Shown here: in pieces, positions 18,033-25,086 of the stretch | How the letters are laid out: every line of letters begins with the position of its first letter | Numbering within the stretch: position 1 is the stretch's first letter | Assembly (NCBI RefSeq): GCF_033542235.1 | Contig: NZ_JAWRCU010000011.1 | Location: 124,001 to 188,000, forward strand | DNA from: JAWRCU01 sp033542235 | GTDB taxonomy: Bacteria; Pseudomonadota; Alphaproteobacteria; Rhizobiales; Rhizobiaceae | Direction: 5' to 3' | Length of the DNA: 64,000 nucleotides | The notes under the pieces: generated by a model | The model's input: the letters and a program-made list of their open reading frames with translations, nothing else | Databases searched by the model: none | Told to the model about the DNA's origin: nothing | Program-made: the position numbers and the translations under genes

Positions 18033-18140
18033 GTCATGTCTCCTTCTCAGCACCAGCGTAGGAGACGCGAGCTATCAGCCCGATTGTGAAGGCAAGGTGA
18101 ATGCCGCGGTTGGCTGTCGTTCAAGATCCTTAATTCCTGG

Positions 18141-18185
18141 ACATCAGACCGAAACGTGCGAAGCGGTTTCAGATAAATCCGATGC
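18141..18185. repeat. RIME-like interspersed palindromic repeat, copy 1
   Basis: A diverged copy of the family best seen at 21020-21067: ACATCAGACCGAAACGTGCG, then AAGCGGTTTCAGATAAATCC and GATGC. It lies between the OmpA-like gene and a GGDEF fragment. Confidence 0.65.
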
Positions 18186-18195
18186 AAAACAGAGA

Positions 18196-18276
18196 GATAT
18201 GGCGATCTACGCAGCCAAGGCCGCCGGTCGCAACACGTTCCGGATCTTCGACGAAGCCATGCACGAAGCCTCCCAG
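18196..18276 (+). pseudogene. GGDEF-domain C-terminal fragment
   Basis: One frame reads DMAIYAAKAAGRNTFRIFDE followed by AMHEASQ, the final helix and strand of a GGDEF domain (compare ADxALYxAKxxGRNxF), without any active site or upstream part. It directly follows a palindromic repeat. The remaining sequence up to 18449 shows no gene. Confidence 0.65.
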
Positions 18277-18449
18277 ATTTCAGAGCACGCTGGAAGCGAA
18301 AACCGGGTGACCAAACTTCCCGTCCTGCGCGATCGCGTGAGCACTTGGTTCGCGTGAGCACTTGGAAAGACGGTCGAGTCACTCGCTGCCGGTGCTGCCT
18401 GCTGCGGTGCTATCATGAGAAAGCATGCAGCTGCTGCCCAGGCCTGTGC

Positions 18450-19334
18450 TCAAAACGTCAGGCCGGTGGTGGCGACGTTTTCCGGCATGTAGCGGTCGAT
18501 GAGCGCCGCGACCTCGGCGTTTCGGGCGCGGGCGCTGTCGCCGCCCATGACGACCGCCACCAGCTTGCGGTTGCCGCGCGAGACCGAGGTGACGATGTTA
18601 TAGCCCGAGGCGCGGATATAGCCCGTCTTGATGCCGTCGACGCCGTCGACACCGCCGAGCAGGTCGTTGTGGCCGCGGATCATCCGCCCGTTGAAGGCGA
18701 AGGACTGCGTCGAGAAATAGTAATAGTACTGCGGGAAACGCTTGCGTAGCGCCAGGCCAAGCAGCGCCATGTCGCGAGCCGTGGTGACCTGCTCAGGGTC
18801 GGGCAGGCCCGAGGCATTGCGGAAGACCGTCGAGCGCATGCCGATCGCCCGTGCCTTGGCCGTCATCAGCGCGGCGAAATTCTCTTCCGTTCCGCCGAGA
18901 TATTCCCCAATGGCGACGGCGACGTCATTGGCCGACTTGGTAACCAGCGCCTTGATTGCGGAGTCGACATCGATCGTGCCGCCCCTTCTGAAACCGATCT
19001 TGGTGGGCGGCTGCAGGCGGGCGTGGTCGGAAACGGGAATCTGCGTGGCCGCCGAAACACGGCCCGATTCCATCGCCTCGAAGAGCAGGTAAAGCGTCAT
19101 CATCTTCGTCAGCGAGGCCGGATGCCGGACATCATCACAGGCCGCCTGGTAGAGCACCTTGCCGTTATTTCCGTCGACGACGATGGCGGCGTATTTCGTC
19201 GAGGTGTAGCTCGAGAGGGTCGTCGGCAACGGGGCGAGGTCCTGCGCGGTCGTGCAGGCGCTGACCGCGAAGGCGAGCATCAGGACGACCGCCACATGGA
19301 AAATGCCAAACGGCTTTCGGATCGCTGGCTGCAA
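18450..19334 (-). CDS. D-alanyl-D-alanine carboxypeptidase (peptidase S11), lipoprotein
   Basis: This 294-residue penicillin-binding protein trims the terminal D-Ala of peptidoglycan pentapeptides. The three active-site motifs are present: S-x-x-K in HPASLTKMMTLYL (about 73-76), S-x-N in TKSANDVAVAIGEYL, and K-T-G in VDGIKTGYIRASGYN. The N-terminus has a hydrophobic stretch ending in AVSAC, so it is likely a lipoprotein facing the periplasm. It lacks the C-terminal beta domain of PBP5-type enzymes, as is common in rhizobial single-domain DacA/DacC-like proteins. Confidence 0.9.
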   Translation of the reverse strand: MQPAIRKPFGIFHVAVVLMLAFAVSACTTAQDLAPLPTTLSSYTSTKYAAIVVDGNNGKVLYQAACDDVRHPASLTKMMTLYLLFEAMESGRVSAATQIPVSDHARLQPPTKIGFRRGGTIDVDSAIKALVTKSANDVAVAIGEYLGGTEENFAALMTAKARAIGMRSTVFRNASGLPDPEQVTTARDMALLGLALRKRFPQYYYYFSTQSFAFNGRMIRGHNDLLGGVDGVDGIKTGYIRASGYNIVTSVSRGNRKLVAVVMGGDSARARNAEVAALIDRYMPENVATTGLTF

Positions 19335-19551
19335 GTGTTACCTGTCCCCACTCAGTACCGCGGTACCGCGCACTGCACATGCCGTGCAGTCGAAAGACCT
19401 AAACCAATCGGCATTATCAGTCCATTTATGCGTGAAGTATCCCCAGCCGATCGCCGACAGGACCGATTGTTTCCATGGTATCTAATGCCTCGCCGTTGTT
19501 TCGGCGCAACGAAGTGGCGACTTACCGGTGCATTTCGACTGTGGTGTGAAA

Positions 19552-20208
19552 ATGGCCAGACCTGAACAGATCGAAGCGGGCCAGGCGGCCTACTCGCCGA
19601 TCGTGCTCGGCATATATGACTGGTATGTTCACGGGCTCTCGAACCATCTCTTGTGGCATTGCCCGACTTCAGCCCTGCGCCAACTCTACGATCGCAACGT
19701 CTCGGCGCGCCACATCGATATCGGGGTCGGAACCGGATATTTCCTCGACAAAGCGAAATGGCCCGTAGCGAAGCCGTCCATCACGCTGGTAGATCTCAAC
19801 GCGAACAGTCTTGACGCCGCTTCCAGGCGCATAGCGAGATACGCGCCAGAGACCGTCGTCGCCAATGCAATGGAGTCTCTCCCGCTCAGCGGATCGTTCG
19901 GTTCGGCGGCGCTCTGCTACCTGCTGCACTGCATGCCCGGGGCGATCCCCGATAAGGCGGTCGCCTTCGATCATCTTCGCCCGCTGCTGAAGCCGGGGGC
20001 CCGGGTGTTCGGGGCAACCATTCTGCAGGGTAGCCTTCCCCGATCCCGTGCCGCCCAGGCGCTCATGAACATCTACAACAGGAAAGGCATATTCTCGAAC
20101 GCGGCGGACACGGTCGAAGATTTGGACAGCGCGCTCAGGGCTCGCTTCACGAACGTGAAGGTCGAAGTCCTGGGCGTTGTCGCCCTCTTCGAGGCCGCGG
20201 CATTCTGA
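19552..20208 (+). CDS. Class I SAM-dependent methyltransferase
   Basis: The 218-residue protein carries motif I HIDIGVGTGYFLDKA, the acidic ribose-binding end ITLVDLNANSLD and a motif-IV region AALCYLLHCMPG, all of the Methyltransf_11/25 kind. The substrate is not recognisable. The ATG at 19552 is used; a GTG at 19528 is in frame but adds no homology. It stands alone between the carboxypeptidase and the P-loop kinase gene. Confidence 0.8.
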   Translation: MARPEQIEAGQAAYSPIVLGIYDWYVHGLSNHLLWHCPTSALRQLYDRNVSARHIDIGVGTGYFLDKAKWPVAKPSITLVDLNANSLDAASRRIARYAPETVVANAMESLPLSGSFGSAALCYLLHCMPGAIPDKAVAFDHLRPLLKPGARVFGATILQGSLPRSRAAQALMNIYNRKGIFSNAADTVEDLDSALRARFTNVKVEVLGVVALFEAAAF

Positions 20209-20292
20209 AACGTGGCACTTCGCCAGCATTGGGCCGGCAGGCGAATGCTGCTAGAAATGTTGCGCCGTGAAGAGCCGAGTTCAGGAAAGCCA

Positions 20293-20340
20293 GCGCATTG
20301 GACCGAAAAGCGCGTAGCGGTTTTCGGGCAAGTCCGACGC
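20293..20340. repeat. RIME-like interspersed palindromic repeat, copy 2
   Basis: GCGCATTGGACCGAAAAGCG then CGTAGCGGTTTTCGGGCAAG and TCCGACGC: the outer and inner arms are complementary (GACCGAAAA/TTTTCGG). It sits just upstream of the P-loop kinase gene. Confidence 0.75.
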
Positions 20341-20389
20341 CTAGTCCGATACCTAGAGAAAGAGTTAGAGCAAGGAAGCGTCCGAAGCC

Positions 20390-21019
20390 ATGTCCGCCAT
20401 CGCCTCCGTCGCAGCTGCTATCTTCAAGCATGCAGGAAAGTCGAAGCGGGCGATCATCGCCGTCGCCGGTCCGCCGGGCGCCGGAAAATCGACGATCACC
20501 GAAAAGCTCCTCGATCTCCTGCCGGAGGGCAGTGCGGCCGTGGTGCCGATGGACGGCTTCCATTACGACGACGTCGTGCTCAAAGCGAAGGGGCTCAGCA
20601 AGCGCAAGGGGGCGCCGGAGACTTTCGACTTCGACGGCTATACGACGCTGCTGGCGCGGCTGCGCTCCGCCGATCGCGACGTCGCCATCCCGATCTTCGA
20701 CCGCGCCAACGAGCTTTCGCGCGCCGCAGCGGCAATCGTCGGGCAGCATGTCAAGTTCGTGCTCACCGAAGGCAATTATCTGCTGCTCGATGAGGAGCCG
20801 TGGTCACGGCTGGGACCCCTGCTCGACTTCACCATCTTCCTCGACGTGCCGCGCGAGGAACTCGAGCGGCGATTGATCCAGCGCTGGCTCGACCATGGCC
20901 GCACGCCCGAGGATGGGCGCAATTGGGTGAACACGAATGACCTGCCCAATGTCGACCGCGTGCTCGCCCGCCGCCGCGAGGCGGACCTCGTCGTGTCGAA
21001 TGGGGGCGTGGCCGATTAG
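20390..21019 (+). CDS. P-loop nucleoside/sugar kinase-like protein (YggC/FrcK/PanK-uridine kinase family)
   Basis: The 209-residue protein has Walker A GPPGAGKST (about 27-35), MDGFHYDDVVL in the acceptor pocket, an RKGAPETFDFDGY loop and a lid VPREELERRLIQRWLDHGRTP. This is the PRK/uridine-kinase/CoaA-like family called YggC in E. coli and FrcK beside rhizobial fructose importers. No transporter genes are adjacent here, so the phosphate acceptor stays open. Palindromic repeats of the same family flank it on both sides. Confidence 0.85.
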   Translation: MSAIASVAAAIFKHAGKSKRAIIAVAGPPGAGKSTITEKLLDLLPEGSAAVVPMDGFHYDDVVLKAKGLSKRKGAPETFDFDGYTTLLARLRSADRDVAIPIFDRANELSRAAAAIVGQHVKFVLTEGNYLLLDEEPWSRLGPLLDFTIFLDVPREELERRLIQRWLDHGRTPEDGRNWVNTNDLPNVDRVLARRREADLVVSNGGVAD

Positions 21020-21067
21020 CGCATCGGACCGAAAAGTGCGCAGCGGTTTTCGGACGAATCCGATGCG
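21020..21067. repeat. RIME-like interspersed palindromic repeat, copy 3 (most regular copy)
   Basis: CGCATCGGACCGAAAAGTGC, GCAGCGGTTTTCGGACGAAT, CCGATGCG. The outer arms CGCATCGGA/TCCGATGCG and the inner arms CCGAAAA/TTTTCGG are each perfectly complementary, so it would fold as a two-part hairpin. It begins one base after the kinase stop. Confidence 0.85.
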
Positions 21068-21128
21068 TAAACAAAAAACATGGAGCGGCGTGGCGATCCA
21101 ATTTTGATCGGCCGCCGATCGGGAAGTG

Positions 21129-21211
21129 GCGGGGACAGTTTACTTTTTTCCGCAGAAAGGCCGTGGCGCTTCAAAGCCGGCGCAAGCGGAAAAAGTAAAC
21201 TGTCCCCCCGC
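21129..21211. repeat. Inverted repeat with arms around GGGGACAGTTTACTTTTT
   Basis: The left arm GCGGGGACAGTTTACTTTTT-TCCGC and the right arm GCGGAAAAAGTAAACTGTCC-CCC are about 24 bases each and almost perfectly complementary, with about 32 bases between them. The element differs in sequence from the other palindromes in the window and lies in the gap between the P-loop kinase gene and the convergent aldolase gene, so it could also terminate both. Confidence 0.8.
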
Positions 21212-21220
21212 GCAAACGCT

Positions 21221-21991
21221 CTAGCTCCGATAGACCGGCTCTTCCTCGTCGAGGATCGCCTTCAACTCGGCCAGATGCCGATCGGCCTGGCCCGGATAGT
21301 GGTCGCTTTCGTCGGCGACCTTGGCGGCGATCTCGTCGGACAGCCTGCGCAATGGCTTTCCGGTCCACAGCGCCTTCACGTAGGTCTCGGCCGCCCGCTC
21401 GAAATAATACATGCGGTTGAACGCCTCGGCGACAGTCTCGCCGATGACCAATATGCCGTGATTGCCCATGATCATGACCTGGGTCATCGGGTCGGCGAGC
21501 AGCTTCGAGCAACGCTCGCCCTCTTCCTCGAAGGCAAGTCCGCCATAGTTCTCGTCGATCACTTGGCGGGGTCCGAAGAAGATCGCCGAATTCTGGTCGA
21601 TCGGCGGCAGACGGGAATCCGCCAGCGAGGCGAGCACCGTGGCGTGGATCGAATGGACGTGCATGACGCAGCGCGCATGCGGCACGTTGCGGTGGATTGC
21701 ACTATGAAGGCCCCAGGCGGTCGGGTCCGGAGCGTCGGGCCGGCTCATCGTCTCGGGATCGTTGCCGTCGATCAGCAAAAGGTCGCTCGCCTTGATGCGC
21801 GAGAAGTGAACCTGGTTGGGGTTCATGAGGAATTGCGTGCCGTCCTCGCTGACGGCTAGTGAGAAATGGTTGGCCACAGCCTCGTTCATGTTGAGCCTGG
21901 CGGTCCAGCGGAAGGCACAAGCGAGATCGACCCGCTCGGCGTAATGGGGAAGGTTGGTGCGGGTTTCTTTGTGAACCTGCGCGATGTTCAT
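21221..21991 (-). CDS. Class II aldolase/adducin-family protein
   Basis: The 256-residue protein fits class II aldolases and related epimerases/dehydratases: ANHFSLAVSEDGTQFLMNP, then ARCVMHVHSIHATVLASL with the metal-binding HxH, and IMGNHGILVIGETVAEAF with the third histidine. The start at 21991 follows GGAGGATC. The substrate is unknown; family members act on fuculose-, ribulose- or methylthioribulose-phosphates, or related compounds. The gene lies just downstream of the urease cluster on the same strand with an 83-base gap, so co-transcription is possible but functionally unexplained. Confidence 0.85.
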   Translation of the reverse strand: MNIAQVHKETRTNLPHYAERVDLACAFRWTARLNMNEAVANHFSLAVSEDGTQFLMNPNQVHFSRIKASDLLLIDGNDPETMSRPDAPDPTAWGLHSAIHRNVPHARCVMHVHSIHATVLASLADSRLPPIDQNSAIFFGPRQVIDENYGGLAFEEEGERCSKLLADPMTQVMIMGNHGILVIGETVAEAFNRMYYFERAAETYVKALWTGKPLRRLSDEIAAKVADESDHYPGQADRHLAELKAILDEEEPVYRS

Positions 21992-22074
21992 CAGCGATCC
22001 TCCAGTTTGCCGAAGGATGCCGCGCCTTGCGGCCGACAGCAACCGGGAATGCTTGGTGCAGGCGGAACGTGTTT

Positions 22075-22713
22075 TCAGGCAGCCGATTGAGTTCCATCAG
22101 CGCGCAGGCCGCCGTTCTCGACAATGAAATCGATCACGTCCTTGATACCCTTGCCGCGCGACAGGTCGGTGAAGCCGAATGGCCTGCCGCTGCGCATGCG
22201 CGCGGCGTCGCGCTCCATCACGTCGAGATCGACATTCACATAAGGCGCTAGGTCGCTCTTGTTGATGACCAGGAAGTCCGAGCGCGTGATGCCCGGGCCG
22301 CCCTTTCGCGGAATCTCTTCGCCCTGGCAGACCGAGATGACGTAGAGGGTCAGGTCCGCCAGATCCGGCGAGAAGGTGGCAGCGAGATTGTCGCCGCCCG
22401 ATTCGATGAACACGATGTCGAGATCGGGGTGACGTTCTCGCATTGCCGCGATCGCCTGCAGGTTGATCGAAGCATCCTCGCGGATTGCAGTGTGAGGGCA
22501 GCCGCCGGTCTCCACGCCCATGATGCGGTCCTCGGAAAGGGCCTGGAGCCGTGCCAGCATCAGGGCATCTTCCTTGGTGTAGATATCGTTGGTGATGACC
22601 GCGATCGAGAACTCGTCCCGCAGCGCCTTGCAGAGCTTCTCCGTCAGCGTTGTCTTGCCGGAGCCGACCGGCCCGCCGATGCCGACCCGAAGAGGACCGT
22701 TCTGCGATTTCAT
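22075..22713 (-). CDS. ureG: Urease accessory GTPase UreG
   Basis: This 212-residue SIMIBI GTPase drives nickel insertion into urease with UreD/UreF and receives nickel from UreE. It shows the P-loop GIGGPVGSGKTTLTEKLC, a switch region TNDIYTKEDAL, the nickel-binding CPH in VETGGCPHTAIREDAS, and the base-recognition VINKSDLAPYV. The ATG at 22713 overlaps the stop of the DUF3995 gene by four bases (ATGA), so translation is coupled. It is the last gene of the urease cluster. Confidence 0.97.
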   Translation of the reverse strand: MKSQNGPLRVGIGGPVGSGKTTLTEKLCKALRDEFSIAVITNDIYTKEDALMLARLQALSEDRIMGVETGGCPHTAIREDASINLQAIAAMRERHPDLDIVFIESGGDNLAATFSPDLADLTLYVISVCQGEEIPRKGGPGITRSDFLVINKSDLAPYVNVDLDVMERDAARMRSGRPFGFTDLSRGKGIKDVIDFIVENGGLRADGTQSAA

Positions 22714-23150
22714 GCTGCAAATCCTTCGAGAGCCAGAATGGCAAGGCCCGCGCCGAGCACGAGGCAGAGCGGGGAATAGTAGCGTAGATCGAGCCGGGCG
22801 AAAGGCATTTCGGGGGTGAGCCGCCGCCAGAAAGGCATGAAGCCGACCAGACCGCGGCCGAGAAACACGAGCGCCATGAAGAGTGCAGCACCCGCAAGAG
22901 AGATCCTCTCGAAGGGGGAGGCGAACACGCCGCCGAGCGCGAGCACCATCAGCGTCGCGACGATGAAGACCGCCGCGACCGCAAAGCAGGCGGAGGGCGA
23001 CGGCATCGCGTCGATCCCCTTGAAGCCGGCGACGGCGCGCGCGCAGGAGTTCGGGTCGGTTCCCGGCCAGATGCCGCCAATGCCCCAATAGACGTGAAGC
23101 GCTGCGATGAGGACGAGCGGCACAGCGAGCAAAAGGGCAAGCACGATCAT
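22710..23150 (-). CDS. DUF3995 integral membrane protein inside the urease operon
   Basis: A 146-residue protein with four predicted membrane segments. It begins MIVLALLLAVPLVLIAALHV, continues with YWGIGGIWPG (the DUF3995 signature) and has a central block SPSACFAVAAVFIVATLMV. It overlaps ureF upstream and ureG downstream by four bases each, so it is built into the operon as a translationally coupled gene. No urease role is established for the family. A membrane partner for nickel or urea handling is possible but is only inferred. Confidence 0.8.
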   Translation of the reverse strand: MIVLALLLAVPLVLIAALHVYWGIGGIWPGTDPNSCARAVAGFKGIDAMPSPSACFAVAAVFIVATLMVLALGGVFASPFERISLAGAALFMALVFLGRGLVGFMPFWRRLTPEMPFARLDLRYYSPLCLVLGAGLAILALEGFAA

Positions 23151-23971
23151 GTACGGAACAGTCGGGAATATTGGGTTTCGTGACGCATCGACATGATCTC
23201 GGAAAGAACCGTTGCCGAACCGAGATCATCGAGGGTGGAGCCTGCTGCGCATGTTGCCGTCTCGGCGATGACCGGTTCCAGAGCCGCAACCAGGCCGACA
23301 GCTCCGGCCTGGCCGGTGATGCCGAGGCGGATCGCCGCCTGCGCGAGATTGGTGACGAAGGCCTGCAGCCAGACGGGAAGGGCATCCTCCAGCGGGATGC
23401 CGTGGGCGCCGGCCGCAGCACCGACCGCGATCGGATATGGGCATGGGTCGGGCAGTTCGACCGCAGGCTGAGGCCAGCCGTTTTGCAAGGCGGCAGCGAA
23501 GGCTCTCCCTTGCAGCGTCGTTTCCAGATGACGCTCGAACGAGCCGGCAAGTGCGGCGCCCAAATCGGCAAGCTCTCCCATGTCGCCGCTGTCCTGCTGC
23601 CTTCGCCAGGCTGCGGCGAAGAGAACCGCGTCGTTCCAAGCCGAGCCGAAGCGGAGCAGGGCGGCCAGCCAGTCCTTGAGCTCGTCGGCGGAGGTGATGA
23701 GAGGGGCGCGCTCGCCCCCTCCACCACGCTCCGCGTGGTCCCCCTCTCCCGTAAACGGGGGAGGATCAATGTCGCGGCCGCCCGCAGCCTGGGATCCTCC
23801 CCTGCGAAGCGGGGGAGGGAGACCGCGGAAGGCGGTGGAGGGGGCTTCGCTGGGCATAGCGCTGACTGCCGACTCCAGCCCATGGCTGTAGCTGAAGCTG
23901 CCGATCGGGAAGGCAGGCGATAGCCAGGCCGTCAGCTTGAGCAGACCGTTGGTCGAGGGAGGCTCAGTCAT
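23147..23971 (-). CDS. ureF: Urease accessory protein UreF, carrying an in-frame repeat-derived insertion
   Basis: UreF bridges UreD and UreG and acts as a GTPase-activating factor in urease maturation. This copy has 274 residues against about 225-240 in the family. Residues 1-37 are normal (LLKLTAWLSPAFPIGSFSYSHGLESAV), and the normal helix resumes at TSADELKDWLAALLRFG (about 93). Between them lie about 45-50 Pro/Gly/Arg-rich residues, such as FRGLPPPLRRGGSQAAGGRD, translated from a palindromic repeat (23715-23844). The frame is kept, and the C-terminus (SEIMSMRHETQYSRLFRT) is intact. It overlaps ureE by eight bases and the DUF3995 gene by four. It is probably functional because the frame is preserved, but this is untested. 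Confidence 0.93.
   Translation of the reverse strand: MTEPPSTNGLLKLTAWLSPAFPIGSFSYSHGLESAVSAMPSEAPSTAFRGLPPPLRRGGSQAAGGRDIDPPPFTGEGDHAERGGGGERAPLITSADELKDWLAALLRFGSAWNDAVLFAAAWRRQQDSGDMGELADLGAALAGSFERHLETTLQGRAFAAALQNGWPQPAVELPDPCPYPIAVGAAAGAHGIPLEDALPVWLQAFVTNLAQAAIRLGITGQAGAVGLVAALEPVIAETATCAAGSTLDDLGSATVLSEIMSMRHETQYSRLFRT
23715..23844. repeat. Palindromic repeat inserted in frame inside ureF
   Basis: The left arm starts CCCCCTCCACCACGCTCCGC and the right arm ends GCGGTGGAGGGGG. A second inverted pair, CCCCCTCTCCC/GGGGGAGGGAG-like, and the GGATC/GATCC ends of the loop region lie within. This is the kind of mobile palindrome normally found between genes in Hyphomicrobiales. Here it lies wholly in coding sequence and is translated as UreF residues about 43-86. 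Confidence 0.85.
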
Positions 23972-24446
23972 GATGATGGTTGCCGTGGTGGGCGTCGTCA
24001 CGGCCATGGGAGTGGCCGGAATAGGCACCGCGGAGGGGGCTGAAGGGCTCAAACACTTCGACCACACTGGCCCCAAGCCCTTCGAGCATCCCCTTGATGA
24101 CATGGTCGCGCAGGATGAGGATGCGCCCGGCCTCGACCTGAGCAGCGAGATGCCGGTTGCCGAGGTGCCAGGCGAGCTCGACGAGATGGACCGCGTCGCG
24201 GGCGCGAACTTCATAGAGTTCCTCTTCCGCCGCCACGATGCCCGCACAACGCCCATCTTCCAGCACCAGGAGATCACCGCCGCCGAGCACCACCGGTTCT
24301 GGTAAATCGACAAGCACCTTCTCGCCCTGCGAGAGTGTCAGCACCTTGCGTCGGAGGTGACGCTCGTCCTGGGGAAGCACCACGCTGTCGAAGGCCAGCT
24401 GAAGCTTGCGGTCGGCGGCGCGCGTGATCGATACGGCTCGCAGCAT
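23964..24446 (-). CDS. ureE: Urease accessory nickel chaperone UreE
   Basis: The 160-residue protein has the N-terminal peptide-binding-like domain (LQLAFDSVVLPQDERHLRRK, VLVDLPEPVVLGGGDLL) and the C-terminal metallochaperone domain with YEVRARDAVHLVELAWHLGNRH. It ends in a histidine-rich tail (HSHGRDDAHHGNHHHD) that would bind nickel. The ATG at 24446 is chosen because family homology starts there; an upstream in-frame ATG at 24509 adds 21 residues. Its 3' end overlaps the ureF start by eight bases. Confidence 0.95.
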   Translation of the reverse strand: MLRAVSITRAADRKLQLAFDSVVLPQDERHLRRKVLTLSQGEKVLVDLPEPVVLGGGDLLVLEDGRCAGIVAAEEELYEVRARDAVHLVELAWHLGNRHLAAQVEAGRILILRDHVIKGMLEGLGASVVEVFEPFSPLRGAYSGHSHGRDDAHHGNHHHD

Positions 24447-24588
24447 CTCTGCCCTTTCGCCTAAACTTCTGAGGACAGTAGTGGTTAGCCTCACGTGATC
24501 CAAGCGCAAGTGCGCTCATGCGATCGTGTCGAAGAGACGCAGGATCCAGGAGACCCGGTAGATCATCGCGAAAGCAATGAAGGGTCCG

Positions 24589-25077
24589 TCAGTCTCGCAA
24601 GATGTCGTACGGCTGAAATGTCTCTCCCGGCCAAAAGTGCCCGTCCAGCGCATCGGCGACTGAGAACGGAGGTTCAGGCGGGATAACTTCTGCTGGGACA
24701 CCCGTTTCCTTTATCGCTTGGCGACGTCCTTCGGCGTAGGCTTTCTCGAAAATCTCTTCCGGATAGCCCTTCAGGCTCGGGCTGTCTTCGATGCTTTCCG
24801 GAATCCAGAGCCGTTGCTCGCTGATCGTAATACGCCAGCTTTCACTGCGTCGCCCGGGCTGAAACTGCCATTTCAGCAGATGATGGATCAGCAGCGCCAA
24901 GCGTGTCCGAATCTCCTTCTTCTCGCTGCGCCCCAAGCTCTCGACCTCCTCCGCCAGGTTCTCCCAGTCGACGTCATTATGGGAGCGCGCACGAAGCTTC
25001 GCGGCCTGATCCTGCAGCCACGCGTAGAAATCGCGTTCATATAGCGAGTCTTTTGGCTTCTCGAGAAGCTTTCCCAT
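24589..25077 (-). CDS. DUF29 family protein
   Basis: This 162-residue protein has the DUF29 pattern: LYERDFYAWLQDQAAKLRAR, NLAEEVESLGRSEKKEI, LLIHHLLKWQFQPGRRSESW, and EIFEKAYAEGRRQAIKETG. DUF29 proteins are small, helical, frequent in cyanobacteria and proteobacteria, and of unknown role. It lies nine bases after the ureC stop and before ureE, so it is co-transcribed with the urease genes. It is probably a passenger, though that cannot be shown from sequence. Confidence 0.85.
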   Translation of the reverse strand: MGKLLEKPKDSLYERDFYAWLQDQAAKLRARSHNDVDWENLAEEVESLGRSEKKEIRTRLALLIHHLLKWQFQPGRRSESWRITISEQRLWIPESIEDSPSLKGYPEEIFEKAYAEGRRQAIKETGVPAEVIPPEPPFSVADALDGHFWPGETFQPYDILRD

Positions 25078-25086
25078 GCCTCCAAT

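Noticed and set aside
22714..23883. Upstream in-frame extension of ureG giving a 602-residue protein
   Set aside because: The extra part overlaps the DUF3995 and ureF genes in another frame; UreG homology starts at the ATG at 22713 with an ATGA overlap.
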